Positions 51,866 to 60,364 of a stretch of DNA of 64,000 nucleotides are shown here, piece by piece (within the stretch, counting starts at the first letter, position 1; the number at the start of each line of letters is the position of its first letter). A model generated the notes under the pieces. That model did no database searches. It worked only from the letters and a program-made list of their open reading frames with translations, and was not told the DNA's origin. A program made the translations under genes and the position numbers. Where the stretch lies: positions 3,424-67,423 of the forward strand of contig JBIOYR010000094.1 in assembly GCA_044870245.1 (NCBI GenBank), in the 5' to 3' direction. This DNA is from DATAFF01 sp044870245 (GTDB lineage Bacteria; Pseudomonadota; Alphaproteobacteria; Rhizobiales; Aestuariivirgaceae).

Positions 51866-51970
51866 GCAGTCGGCAAATAGGCAGTAGGCAGTAGGGAAGT
51901 GCGCAGCCGACTGCCTAATGCCTATCTGACTACTGACACGATTTGCCGACTGCCTACCGCCTACTGCCTA
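51863..51970. repeat. Longest heptamer repeat array
   Basis: Starts with the TAG stop of the small coiled-coil gene: TAGGCAGTCGGCAAATAGGC, AGTAGGCAGTAGGGAAG, spacer, then two successive sets of inverted units (CCGACTGCC-TAATGCC-TATCTG and GCCGACTGCC-TACCGCC-TACTGCC). It has about twice the inverted part of the others, as if two arrays had fused. It ends about 80 bp before the HpcH-type aldolase. Confidence 0.85.
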
Positions 51971-52052
51971 AAGATTGACGCCGCCCCACCCCTTGCTATG
52001 CTAATGCCACCAAGAATTCCGCCACCGAGCGGAACCGCATCGGGAGGAAGCA

Positions 52053-52835
52053 GTGAGTGGCCAGGGCCTCAAGGCGCTGACCCGGACGCGCGAGCCGAAG
52101 TTCGGGCATTTCATCGTCGAGTTTGCCACGCCGGGGATCGGCCACATTCTCAAATCGGCCGGCTGCGAATTCGTCATTTTCGACATGGAGCATTCCGGCT
52201 TCTCGATCGAGACGGTCAAGCGCGCGATCCGCTATTTCGAGGCGGCGTCGCTTCCTGTCATCGTCCGCGTGCCGTCGAAGGACTACCACCATATCGCCCG
52301 CGCCTGCGACGCCGGTGCCGAAGGACTGATGCTGCCGATGGTCGGCACCCCCGACGAGGTCCGCCGCATCATCGCCAGCATGAAGTACCATCCGCAAGGG
52401 GCGCGCGGCGTCGCGCTCCAGATCGCCCATGACAATTACCGCCCCGGCACCGTCGCCGAAAAATTCGGCCGCGCCAATGAGCGCACCACCTTCGTCTGCC
52501 AGATCGAGACCGCCGAGGGCGTCGAGAACGCCGATGCCATCGCTGCGATCGACGGCGTCGACCTGCTGTGGGTCGGCCATTTCGACCTGTCGGTGTCGCT
52601 CGGCATTCCGGGGCAGTTCGACAATCCGAAATTCACCGGCGCCATCGAGCGGGTGGTGAGCGCCGCCCGCCGCCACGGCCGCTCCCTCGGGCGGCTGGTG
52701 CCGACCGTCGAGCAGGGGATCGAGGTCAATGCGCTGGGCTTCGACTTCGTCTGCTATTCCGGCGATGTCTGGGTGCTGCATGATGCGCTGGCGGCGGCGA
52801 TCGCCAGATTGCGGGCCGGATGCGGAAGGGCTTGA
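52053..52835 (+). CDS. HpcH/HpaI aldolase family protein
   Basis: A 260-aa class II (divalent metal) aldolase, the family that splits 4-hydroxy-2-oxo acids or 2-keto-3-deoxy sugar acids to pyruvate and an aldehyde. FVIFDMEHSGFSIETVKRAI carries the Asp-Glu-His, VIVRVPSKDYHHIAR the Arg, CQIETAEGVENADAIAAIDG the metal Glu, and VGHFDLSVSLG the metal Asp. GTG 52053 follows GGGAGGAAG. Likely first gene of the acid-sugar locus; the substrate cannot be fixed from sequence. Confidence 0.88.
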   Translation: MSGQGLKALTRTREPKFGHFIVEFATPGIGHILKSAGCEFVIFDMEHSGFSIETVKRAIRYFEAASLPVIVRVPSKDYHHIARACDAGAEGLMLPMVGTPDEVRRIIASMKYHPQGARGVALQIAHDNYRPGTVAEKFGRANERTTFVCQIETAEGVENADAIAAIDGVDLLWVGHFDLSVSLGIPGQFDNPKFTGAIERVVSAARRHGRSLGRLVPTVEQGIEVNALGFDFVCYSGDVWVLHDALAAAIARLRAGCGRA

Positions 52836-52841
52836 GCGGCG

Positions 52842-53888
52842 ATGGCACCGTTCCGGGTGGCGCTCTCGGCGGATTTTCGTAAAAGCGATGGCGCGCCGCT
52901 CTTTCCCGACTTCGATCTCGCGCCGCTGATCGAGGCGCCCGGTGTCGAGGTCCGCTATCTCGCCCCGGCCGACAGCTTGCACGCCGACCAGCTCGCCGAT
53001 GTCGACGCCCTCATCCTGCTGACCCCGCGCTTCACCGCCGACAGCATCCATCCCAATGGTCGGCTCGCCGTCGTTGCCCGTTTCGGCGTCGGCTATGACA
53101 ATGTCGCCGTCGACGCCCTGACCCGCGCCGCGATCCCGCTGGTGATCACCCCCGACGGGGTGCGTCGACCGGTCGCGGTATCGATCATCGCCCTGATGCT
53201 GGCGCTGACCGGCAAGCTCGCGATCAAGGACCGCCTCACCCGCGAGGGCCCGGACGGTTTCAACCGCCGCGCCCAACATATGGGCTATGGCCTGGTCGGC
53301 CGCACCCTCGGCTCGCTCGGCATCGGCAATATCGGCGCCGAGCTGTTCCGGCTGGCCAAGCCCTTCGACATGAATTTCATCGCCCATGATCCTTTTGCCT
53401 CGCCGGCGGTGGCGCGCGATTTGGGGATCGATCTCGTCGATCTCGACGAGGTCTTCCGCCGGAGCGACGTGCTGACGGTGAACTGTCCGCTGACCGACGA
53501 CACCCGCCACCTGGTGAATGCCCGCCGGCTCGCGCTGATGAAGCCGACCGCCTTTCTCATCAACACCGCCCGCGGGCCGATCGTCGATCAGCAGGCGCTG
53601 ACGACGGTGCTCGAGCAACGCCGCATCGCCGGTGCCGGTCTCGATGTCTTCGAGGTCGAGCCGCCGCCGGCCGACGAGCCGCTGCTCAAGCTCGACAATG
53701 TCATCGTGACGCCGCACGCCCTGTGCTGGACCGATCAGTGCTTCGCCGGCAATGGCGCCGCCGATGTCCGCGCCGTGCTCGATATCCAGCATGGCCGGGT
53801 GCCGCGCGGCGTCGTCAACCGCGATGTGCTGGAGAACGAGCTTTTCAAGAAACGCCTCGAGCGGCTGCGGGCCGCCTATGGCGGTTAG
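52842..53888 (+). CDS. D-2-hydroxyacid dehydrogenase family protein
   Basis: A 348-aa NAD(P)-dependent 2-hydroxyacid dehydrogenase. NAD site GSLGIGNIGAELFRLAKPF (GxGxxG); active Arg in LINTARGPIVDQQAL, Glu in DVFEVEPPPADEPLL, His in VTPHALCWTDQC. N-terminal substrate domain has RLAVVARFGVGYDNVAVDAL. It is longer than typical (about 320) owing to the N-terminus. It is 6 bp after the aldolase gene; it may reduce or oxidise a sugar acid in the same route. Confidence 0.9.
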   Translation: MAPFRVALSADFRKSDGAPLFPDFDLAPLIEAPGVEVRYLAPADSLHADQLADVDALILLTPRFTADSIHPNGRLAVVARFGVGYDNVAVDALTRAAIPLVITPDGVRRPVAVSIIALMLALTGKLAIKDRLTREGPDGFNRRAQHMGYGLVGRTLGSLGIGNIGAELFRLAKPFDMNFIAHDPFASPAVARDLGIDLVDLDEVFRRSDVLTVNCPLTDDTRHLVNARRLALMKPTAFLINTARGPIVDQQALTTVLEQRRIAGAGLDVFEVEPPPADEPLLKLDNVIVTPHALCWTDQCFAGNGAADVRAVLDIQHGRVPRGVVNRDVLENELFKKRLERLRAAYGG

Positions 53889-53937
53889 ACCGGGGACGAA
53901 GCGCATAGACCGGGGGGATCAAAGGGAGGAGTTGCCG

Positions 53938-55380
53938 ATGGGCTTGCTTGCAAAATGGGCCTCGATGCTCGCTTTGACCGCCTTCGCCATGTCGGGAGCG
54001 ACCGGCGTACATGCCGAAAGTGCCGCCGAGCGCGCGGTGAAGGAAGCTCAGAAATACAAGGGACAGACGATCACCATCGTCTGGGAGGCCGGTCTTCAGG
54101 CGCTCGACCCGCTGAACTTCTCCGGCCCCAAATGGGAGAAGCTCACCGGCATCAAGGTCAAGGTCGTGGAGGTCGCCACCGCCGAGATGTTCACCAAGAT
54201 CATGCAGGAATACCGCGCCGGCACCGGCGCCTATGACGCGCTCAACGTCATCCCGTCCTGGATGCCCGATCTCGCCCAGGCCGGCGCGCTCGAGAACCTC
54301 GACCCCTATGTCGAGAAATATGGCTACAACGACGAGCTCCAGAAGATCGCGCCGACCTATCGCGACAACCAGATGAAGGTGAACGACAAGATCTACGGCT
54401 TCCCCGACGATGGCGACGTCTTCGTCTTCTATTATCGCAAGGACATCCTCGAGGATCCCAAGACCAAGGAGGAGTTCAAGGCCAAGTTCAATCGCGAGCT
54501 GGCGGTGCCCAAGACCTGGGCCGAGTTCGACGAGATCGGTCAGTTCCTCACCGACAAATTGCAGCCCGCCACCTATGGCGCGGCCTTCTTCCGCCAGCCC
54601 CCCTATGCCCAGTTCATGTTCCAGGAGCGCTTCCGCAACGAGGGCGGCAAGTTCTTCGATGGCGACACCATGAAGGCGACGATCAACAGCGACATCGGCG
54701 TCAAGGTGTTCACCGACATGCGCAACGAGAACAAGTTCATGCCGCCGGGGGTCGAGCAATGGGGCTTCACCGAGAATCTCGCCGCCTTCCTCGCCGGCCA
54801 GACGGCGATGACCATCTCCTGGCCGCCTTACGGGCGCTGGGCCGCCGGCTACGGCAAGGATGAGGAGGCGCTGAACTGGGTGCCGAAATCGACGATCGCC
54901 GGCAAGGTCGGCTATGCCCTGCCGCCGGGCGGCCATCCCGAGCTCGCCGCCGGCTTCGCGCTCTCGGTTGCTTCCACCAGCAAGAACAAGGACGCCGCCT
55001 ATCTGTTCATCCAATGGCTGAACAGCGAGGATACGAGCCTCGAGCGGGTGAAGCTGCCGACCGCGCTGCGCGACCCCTTCCGCGATTCGCATTTCACCGA
55101 CCCGGGCTATCTCAAGCTGTGGCCCGAGGCCAAGGAGTATCTGGCAGCCCTGCAGGAGGGCTCGAAGACCGGGCTGCTCGACCTCTCGCTGCTGCAGACC
55201 GACAAATATGAGGAGGTGCTGCGCCAGGCCATCAGCAAGCTGTGGGCCGGCGAGGACCCCAAGGCCATTCTCGACGAGGCGGCAGGCCAGTGGGACGCCA
55301 TCACCGAGAAGATCGGCGTCGACAAGCAGAAGGCCGTGTACAACAACTGGGCGATGAAGACGGGCGCCTATCCGAAGTAA
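53938..55380 (+). CDS. Carbohydrate ABC transporter substrate-binding protein
   Basis: A 480-aa periplasmic protein of the extracellular solute-binding family 1 type, with a signal peptide (ASMLALTAFAMSGATGVHAE). GQTITIVWEAGLQALDPLNF opens the mature protein; MFTKIMQEYRAGTGAYDALN, GFPDDGDVFVFYYRKDILED, MTISWPPYGRWAAGYGKDEE and KDAAYLFIQWLNSEDTSL are typical of sugar or sugar-acid binders. ATG 53938 has AAGGGAGGAG. It heads the ABC transporter of the acid-sugar locus. Confidence 0.9.
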   Translation: MGLLAKWASMLALTAFAMSGATGVHAESAAERAVKEAQKYKGQTITIVWEAGLQALDPLNFSGPKWEKLTGIKVKVVEVATAEMFTKIMQEYRAGTGAYDALNVIPSWMPDLAQAGALENLDPYVEKYGYNDELQKIAPTYRDNQMKVNDKIYGFPDDGDVFVFYYRKDILEDPKTKEEFKAKFNRELAVPKTWAEFDEIGQFLTDKLQPATYGAAFFRQPPYAQFMFQERFRNEGGKFFDGDTMKATINSDIGVKVFTDMRNENKFMPPGVEQWGFTENLAAFLAGQTAMTISWPPYGRWAAGYGKDEEALNWVPKSTIAGKVGYALPPGGHPELAAGFALSVASTSKNKDAAYLFIQWLNSEDTSLERVKLPTALRDPFRDSHFTDPGYLKLWPEAKEYLAALQEGSKTGLLDLSLLQTDKYEEVLRQAISKLWAGEDPKAILDEAAGQWDAITEKIGVDKQKAVYNNWAMKTGAYPK

Positions 55381-55429
55381 GGCGTCGATGGCAATGAGTG
55401 CCTATGTCCGAGCACGGCCTCCCTTCCTC

Positions 55430-55536
55430 CCCTCCCCCTTGTGGGGAGGGGTCGGGGGTGGGGGGATTGCAGTGCTTCGAAGAACCCCCCACCCGGCCTC
55501 GCCTTCGCTCGGCCACCCTCCCCACCAGGGGGAGGG
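55430..55536. repeat. GC-rich palindromic repeat (two copies of a 21-nt self-complementary arm)
   Basis: A 21-nt near-palindrome built as CCCTCCCC-spacer-GGGGAGGG at 55430-55450 is repeated in inverted form at 55516-55536 with one mismatch. Between them GGGTGGGGGG and CCCCCCACCC form a further hairpin around a 19-nt loop. It lies between the binding-protein and permease genes of one transporter operon. Repeats of this composition are frequent, from memory, in Hyphomicrobiales intergenic DNA; it may tune expression of downstream genes by stabilising or ending transcripts. Confidence 0.8.
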
Positions 55537-55545
55537 CAATGAGAG

Positions 55546-56463
55546 ATGACGTCGGAGACGGTTGATCGCGTTCTCGACAGGCCGGTCCGCAGGCACCGGA
55601 TGCCGGATCGCAACTTCCGTCTCTGGCTCGTCTTCCCGGCCGTTCTGCTGCTCCTGCTGATCGGCCTGTTCCCGCTGATCTATTCGCTGGTGATCAGCTT
55701 CCAGAACCTGACGATGCTCGATCAGGACACGTCCTTTCACGGGCTGATGAACTATGCCCAGCTGTTCCGCGACCGCCGTCTCTGGGAAGCCATCCTGCAC
55801 ACTCTGCTGATCACCGCCGTGGCGCTGCCGCTCGAGCTGGTGCTCGGGCTCGTCATGGCGCAGCTCTTTCTCGACCACATGCCCGGCCGGCAGCTCTTCA
55901 TCGCGCTCATCGTGCTGCCGACCATCATCTCGCCGATCGTCGCCGGTGCCACCTGGCGACTGATGTTCGACCAGCGCTATGGGCCGGTCAACCAGATCAT
56001 CAGCTGGCTGACCGGCCAGCAGCAGGTGCTGCTGTGGACGGTCAATCCCAAGCTCGTCTATCCGGCGATCCTCATCTGCGAGATCTGGCAGTGGACGCCG
56101 TTCATGTTCCTGATCCTGCTGGCGGCGCTGTCCCATGTCGACCGCTCGCAGCTCGAGGCGGCCGAGCTCGACGGCGCCCGCTTCCCGCGCATCTTCCTCA
56201 AGATCGTGCTGCCGGCGATCTGGCCGGTCATGGCCATCGCCATCCTCATTCGCGGCGTCGATCTCTTCCGCATCTTCGACGTCATCTGGGCGTTGACCGG
56301 CGGCGGTCCCGGCACCATGACCGAGACCATCTCGATCTACACCTACGTCCAGGGCTTCCAGCAATTCGAGTCGAGCTACACCGCGGCGATCGCCTTCCTC
56401 ATCGTCGCGCTGATGTCGGTCGTGGTCACCTGGGCCATCCGGCGCATGGGGCTTGCCAGATGA
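55546..56463 (+). CDS. Sugar ABC transporter permease (MalF/UgpA type)
   Basis: A 305-aa permease with six helices, beginning FRLWLVFPAVLLLLLIGLFP and YSLVISFQNLTMLDQDTSFH, typical for the CUT1 group. EAA loop: QLEAAELDGARFPRIFLKIVLP. DVIWALTGGGPGTMTETISI is the conserved CUT1 C-terminal signature. It starts 10 bp after the GC-rich repeat and overlaps the second permease by 4 bp. Confidence 0.92.
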   Translation: MTSETVDRVLDRPVRRHRMPDRNFRLWLVFPAVLLLLLIGLFPLIYSLVISFQNLTMLDQDTSFHGLMNYAQLFRDRRLWEAILHTLLITAVALPLELVLGLVMAQLFLDHMPGRQLFIALIVLPTIISPIVAGATWRLMFDQRYGPVNQIISWLTGQQQVLLWTVNPKLVYPAILICEIWQWTPFMFLILLAALSHVDRSQLEAAELDGARFPRIFLKIVLPAIWPVMAIAILIRGVDLFRIFDVIWALTGGGPGTMTETISIYTYVQGFQQFESSYTAAIAFLIVALMSVVVTWAIRRMGLAR

Positions 56464-57284
56464 ACGCCCGCCGCCGCCTCGCCCTTCCCATGCGCTATGC
56501 CGCCGCCATCGCCTTCACCCTGTTCTTCATCTTCCCGGTCTATTGGCTCTTCATCATCTCCTTCAAGACGCCGGCCGAGATCTTCCACTATCCGCCGGTC
56601 TGGTACCCGAAGAGCATCCAGTTCGCCAATTACTGGGTGCTGTTCAAGGACGGCGATGCCTTCACCGTGTGGAACAGCCTGGTGCTGGCGAGCGTCAGCA
56701 CCCTCATCGCCATGGTGCTGGGGACCATGTGCGCCTACAGCCTGGTGCGCTTCCGCACCGGCGGCGAGAACCTCGCCGTGTGGATCATCTCGCAGCGCCT
56801 GATGCCGCCGATCGCCATCATCTTTCCCATCTTCCTGCTCTATGTCTGGCTCGGCTGGGTCGATACCTATCACGGCCTCATCATCCTCTACACCGCCTTC
56901 AGCCTGCCCTATGTCATCTGGATGATGCGCGGCTATATCGAGGAGGTGCCACTCGAGCTCGAGGAGAGCGCGCTGGTCGATGGCTGCACCCGCTGGGAGG
57001 TGCTGTGGAAGGTGGTGTTCCCGATGGTTCGCGCCGGCCTGTTCGCCACCGCCGTCTTCACCTTCGTCTTCGCCTGGAACGATTTCATCTTCGCGTTGGT
57101 GCTGACCCGCACCGAGGTCATCACCTACACCGTTCAGGTCACCCATTATTTCGGCGGCCAGTCGAATTTCTGGGCCAAGATCGCCGCCATGTCGGTGCTC
57201 GGCACCGTGCCGATCTTCTTCGCGGTGGCGACCATGCAGCGCTTCCTGGTGCGCGGCATCTCGATGGGCGCGGTCAAGGGGTGA
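56460..57284 (+). CDS. Carbohydrate ABC transporter permease (MalG/UgpE type)
   Basis: A 274-aa permease with six helices: IAFTLFFIFPVYWLFIISFK at the start (CUT1 MalG-like), FRTGGENLAVWIISQRLMPP, and the EAA loop ELEESALVDGCTRWEVLWKVVFP. FTFVFAWNDFIFALVLTR and the C-terminal GISMGAVKG are conserved. ATG 56460 overlaps the upstream permease stop; the ATPase gene starts 8 bp downstream. Confidence 0.92.
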   Translation: MNARRRLALPMRYAAAIAFTLFFIFPVYWLFIISFKTPAEIFHYPPVWYPKSIQFANYWVLFKDGDAFTVWNSLVLASVSTLIAMVLGTMCAYSLVRFRTGGENLAVWIISQRLMPPIAIIFPIFLLYVWLGWVDTYHGLIILYTAFSLPYVIWMMRGYIEEVPLELEESALVDGCTRWEVLWKVVFPMVRAGLFATAVFTFVFAWNDFIFALVLTRTEVITYTVQVTHYFGGQSNFWAKIAAMSVLGTVPIFFAVATMQRFLVRGISMGAVKG

Positions 57285-57291
57285 GGCGACC

Positions 57292-58407
57292 ATGGCCGAT
57301 CTGACCATCCATGGACTGCACAAGCGCTTCGGCCCGGTCGAGGTGCTGCGCGGCATCGACCTCAAGGTCTCCTCCGGCGAGTTCGCGGTCCTGGTCGGGC
57401 CTTCGGGTTGCGGCAAGTCGACCCTCCTCAGGACCATCGCCGGGCTCGAGGACATCGACAAGGGCTCAATCGAGATCGATGGGCGAGAGGTCAATGACGT
57501 GCGCCCGCGCGATCGCGACATCGCCATGGTGTTCCAGAACTACGCGCTCTACCCCTACATGAACGTCAGCGACAACATCGCCTTCGGCCTGCGTGCCCGC
57601 CGCACACCAGAGACCGAGACCCAGCGCCGGGTCAGGAGTGCCGCCGAGCTTCTCGGCATTGGCGGCCTGCTCGACCGCTATCCCCGCCACCTCTCGGGCG
57701 GCCAGCGCCAGCGTGTCGCCATCGGTCGCGCCATCGTCCGCAACCCCAAGCTCTTCCTGTTCGACGAGCCGCTGAGCAATCTCGATGCGCAGCTGCGCGA
57801 CGAGATGCGGAGCGAGATCAAGCGGCTCCACCAGGATCTCGCCGCCACCATGATCTATGTCACCCACGATCAGATCGAGGCGATGACGCTTGCCGATCGC
57901 ATCGTGCTGATGAACAGCGGCCAGATCGAGCAGGTCGGAGCGCCGCTTGATCTCTACGACCGGCCGGCCACCCGCTTCGTCGCCGGCTTCCTCGGCTCGC
58001 CCAAGATCAATCTGCTGCAAGGCCGTCTGGTCGCCAATGGCCGGGGCCTCGCCTTCGAGGCAGGCGACGGCACCAGCCTCGCGCTCCCCCTGACGCTGGC
58101 GGCCGCGGCCCATGCCCATGCCGACCGTCCGGTGACCCTGGGGGTGCGGCCGCAGCATATCGGCGAGGCGGGCGCCATCGCCGGCCCCGACGAGGTCACG
58201 CTCAGGACCTCGATCGAGCTCGTCCAGCCGACCGGCTCGCGCACCTATGTCACGGCCCGGTTCGCCGACTCGACCGTGGTCGCCGAGGCCGATGCCCATG
58301 CCGCGCTCAAGCCCGGCGCCCTGATCGATCTTGCCTTCGACATGGGCCATGCCATTCTGATCGATCCCGAAAGCGGCAAGGTGTTCGCCCACGGCCGCGC
58401 CGAATGA
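57292..58407 (+). CDS. Sugar ABC transporter ATP-binding protein (UgpC/MalK type)
   Basis: A 371-aa ATPase: Walker A LVGPSGCGKSTLLRTI, Q-loop FQNYALYPYMNV, signature LSGGQRQRVAIGRAI, Walker B LFLFDEPLSNLDAQLR, His in VTHDQIEAMTLAD. The C-terminal 130 residues form the TOBE/OB regulatory part of CUT1 ATPases (GVRPQHIGEAGAI). The UgpC-like DEPLSNLDAQLRDEMR helix is present. It completes the four-gene sugar transporter and is followed 13 bp later by the lactonase-like gene. Confidence 0.93.
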   Translation: MADLTIHGLHKRFGPVEVLRGIDLKVSSGEFAVLVGPSGCGKSTLLRTIAGLEDIDKGSIEIDGREVNDVRPRDRDIAMVFQNYALYPYMNVSDNIAFGLRARRTPETETQRRVRSAAELLGIGGLLDRYPRHLSGGQRQRVAIGRAIVRNPKLFLFDEPLSNLDAQLRDEMRSEIKRLHQDLAATMIYVTHDQIEAMTLADRIVLMNSGQIEQVGAPLDLYDRPATRFVAGFLGSPKINLLQGRLVANGRGLAFEAGDGTSLALPLTLAAAAHAHADRPVTLGVRPQHIGEAGAIAGPDEVTLRTSIELVQPTGSRTYVTARFADSTVVAEADAHAALKPGALIDLAFDMGHAILIDPESGKVFAHGRAE

Positions 58408-58420
58408 TGGAGTAATCGAG

Positions 58421-60364
58421 ATGCGCCAGCCACCCTCGCATGCGGTCATGCTCACTGGCACCGACCAGGAGGTCTCCCCGCCGCGTCTCCTGACCGCCGG
58501 CAAGCTCACCGCCGAGCTCGAGGCCGGCAATCTCCGCTACATCCGCTATGACGGCACCGAGATGATCCGTGCCGTGTCGTTCATCGTCCGCGACAAGAAC
58601 TGGGGCACCTACAATCCCGAGATCACGAACCTCGAGGTCACCGAGGATGGCGAGCGCTTCACGGTCACCTATGAAGCGGTGACCCGCGACGCGAAGCAGC
58701 AGTTCCGCTATTCCGCGGTGATCACCGGGATGAGCTCGGGCAGGCTCGACTTCATCGCCAAGGGCGAGGCCGTGACCGACTTCCTCACCGCCCGCACCGG
58801 CTTTGTGGTGCTGCATCCGATCGACGGCGTCGCCGGCGCGCCGGCCAGGATCGAGACGGTCGACGGCAAGGTCGCCGACACGCGCTTCCCCGAGCTGATC
58901 GATCCGGTTCAGCCGATGATGAATCTCCGCGCCATCACCCATTCCTTCGCGCCCGGCGCTTCCGTCGAATGCCGCATGGAAGGCGACACTTTCGAGATGG
59001 AGGACCAGCGCAACTGGACCGATGCCTCCTACAAGACCTATGTGCGGCCGCTTGCGCTGCCCTGGCCCTATACGCTCGCCAAGGGCACCGTCATCGAGCA
59101 GGCGGTGCGTCTGAGCGTCGCCGGCAAGCCTGCCGCAACGACGGGCGCGCGCGCGTCGGTGAACGTGCGCATCGGCAAGGATCAGGGCACGGTGCCGGCG
59201 CTGGGTGCCGGTCTCGCGCCGGAGGACATCGCCGGCATCAGGGACAATCGCGCCGTCCTGAAGAAGCTCGGCCTCAACTATCTCGTCTGCCATCACGACG
59301 CCCGCAAGGGCCATGATGCGGCAAGCCTCGCCGACGCGGCAGCGACCGCCAAGGAGCTCGGCGCCACGTCCTGGCTCGAGGCGGTGATCGGCAGCGTCGA
59401 GGACTATGAGGAGGAGATCGCGCGCCTCGCCGCGATGGCCTCCAGGCTTGGCGACCCCTTCGAGACCGTGCTGCTGTCGCCGGCCGCCGATCTCAAATGC
59501 GTCCTTCCCGGCTCGCCATGGCCGCCGGTTCCGCCGGCGCCCGATTTCTTCGCGAGCGCCCGCCGCCACTTCCCGAAAGCCCGCATCGGCGGCGGCATGC
59601 TCAGCTTCTTCACCGAGCTCAACCGCAAGCGGCCGCCGCTCGACCGGATCGACTTCGTCAGCTTCACCACCTCGGCCCTCGTTCATGCCGGCGACGACCG
59701 TTCGGTCACCGAAGGCCTGGAGGCGCTGCCGCATATCGCCAGAAGCGTCAGGAGCTTCATCGCCGGAAAGCCCTATGCCGTCGGGCCGAGCGCCATCGCC
59801 ATGCGCGACAATCCCTATGGCGCTGCGGTGGCCGACAACCCTGAGGACATTCGCCAGGCGATGAACCGCAACGACCCGCGCCAGCGCAGCCTCCTCGGCG
59901 CCGCCTGGAACCTTGGCTATTTCACCCATTTCGCCTATGGCGGCGCCGTGGCGGTCGCCCTTGGCGGCCTCGCCGGTCCCTTCGGCGTGGTCCATGCGCG
60001 GGCCGACTGGCCGCAGGCCTGGTTCGACCAGGGCGGAGGCCTCTATCCCGCCTATCACATCCTGCGCGGGCTTGCCGCCCTCAAGGGTGCCACCCTGCGC
60101 CAGACCGAGGTGACCGCCCCGCGCCATGTGCAGGCGCTCGCCGCCCGCAATGGCGATGCGACGACGGTGTGGCTTGCCAATCTCACCGCCGAGCCGCAGC
60201 GTGTCACGCTCGACGGCATCGAAGGCGGCCGCATCGCCCGGCTGAACGCTCAAAGCTTCACCAAGGCCTCCGACGATCCCGACGCTCTGGTGAAGCCGGG
60301 CGATAAGCGCGAGCAGGGCGCGATCGAGCTTCAACCCTATGAAGTGGTGCACATCGTCGCATGA
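58421..60364 (+). CDS. D-apionate lactonase-like protein (ApnL family)
   Basis: A 647-aa protein that I recognise from memory as the D-apionate lactonase family, which opens a sugar-acid lactone ring. Three parts: an N-terminal beta-sandwich (residues about 20-245; RYIRYDGTEMIR, DKNWGTYNPEI, EMEDQRNWTDASYKTY at 192-207), a TIM-barrel-like centre (about 255-560; NYLVCHHDARKGHD, TSWLEAVIGSVEDYEEEIAR, GGGMLSFFTELNRKRPP), and a C-terminal beta domain (about 570-647) ending in IELQPYEVVHIV, like a glycosidase. No signal peptide. Here it lies beside tetronate genes rather than apnO, so the lactone may be C4. Exact substrate is inferred. Confidence 0.7.
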   Translation: MRQPPSHAVMLTGTDQEVSPPRLLTAGKLTAELEAGNLRYIRYDGTEMIRAVSFIVRDKNWGTYNPEITNLEVTEDGERFTVTYEAVTRDAKQQFRYSAVITGMSSGRLDFIAKGEAVTDFLTARTGFVVLHPIDGVAGAPARIETVDGKVADTRFPELIDPVQPMMNLRAITHSFAPGASVECRMEGDTFEMEDQRNWTDASYKTYVRPLALPWPYTLAKGTVIEQAVRLSVAGKPAATTGARASVNVRIGKDQGTVPALGAGLAPEDIAGIRDNRAVLKKLGLNYLVCHHDARKGHDAASLADAAATAKELGATSWLEAVIGSVEDYEEEIARLAAMASRLGDPFETVLLSPAADLKCVLPGSPWPPVPPAPDFFASARRHFPKARIGGGMLSFFTELNRKRPPLDRIDFVSFTTSALVHAGDDRSVTEGLEALPHIARSVRSFIAGKPYAVGPSAIAMRDNPYGAAVADNPEDIRQAMNRNDPRQRSLLGAAWNLGYFTHFAYGGAVAVALGGLAGPFGVVHARADWPQAWFDQGGGLYPAYHILRGLAALKGATLRQTEVTAPRHVQALAARNGDATTVWLANLTAEPQRVTLDGIEGGRIARLNAQSFTKASDDPDALVKPGDKREQGAIELQPYEVVHIVA

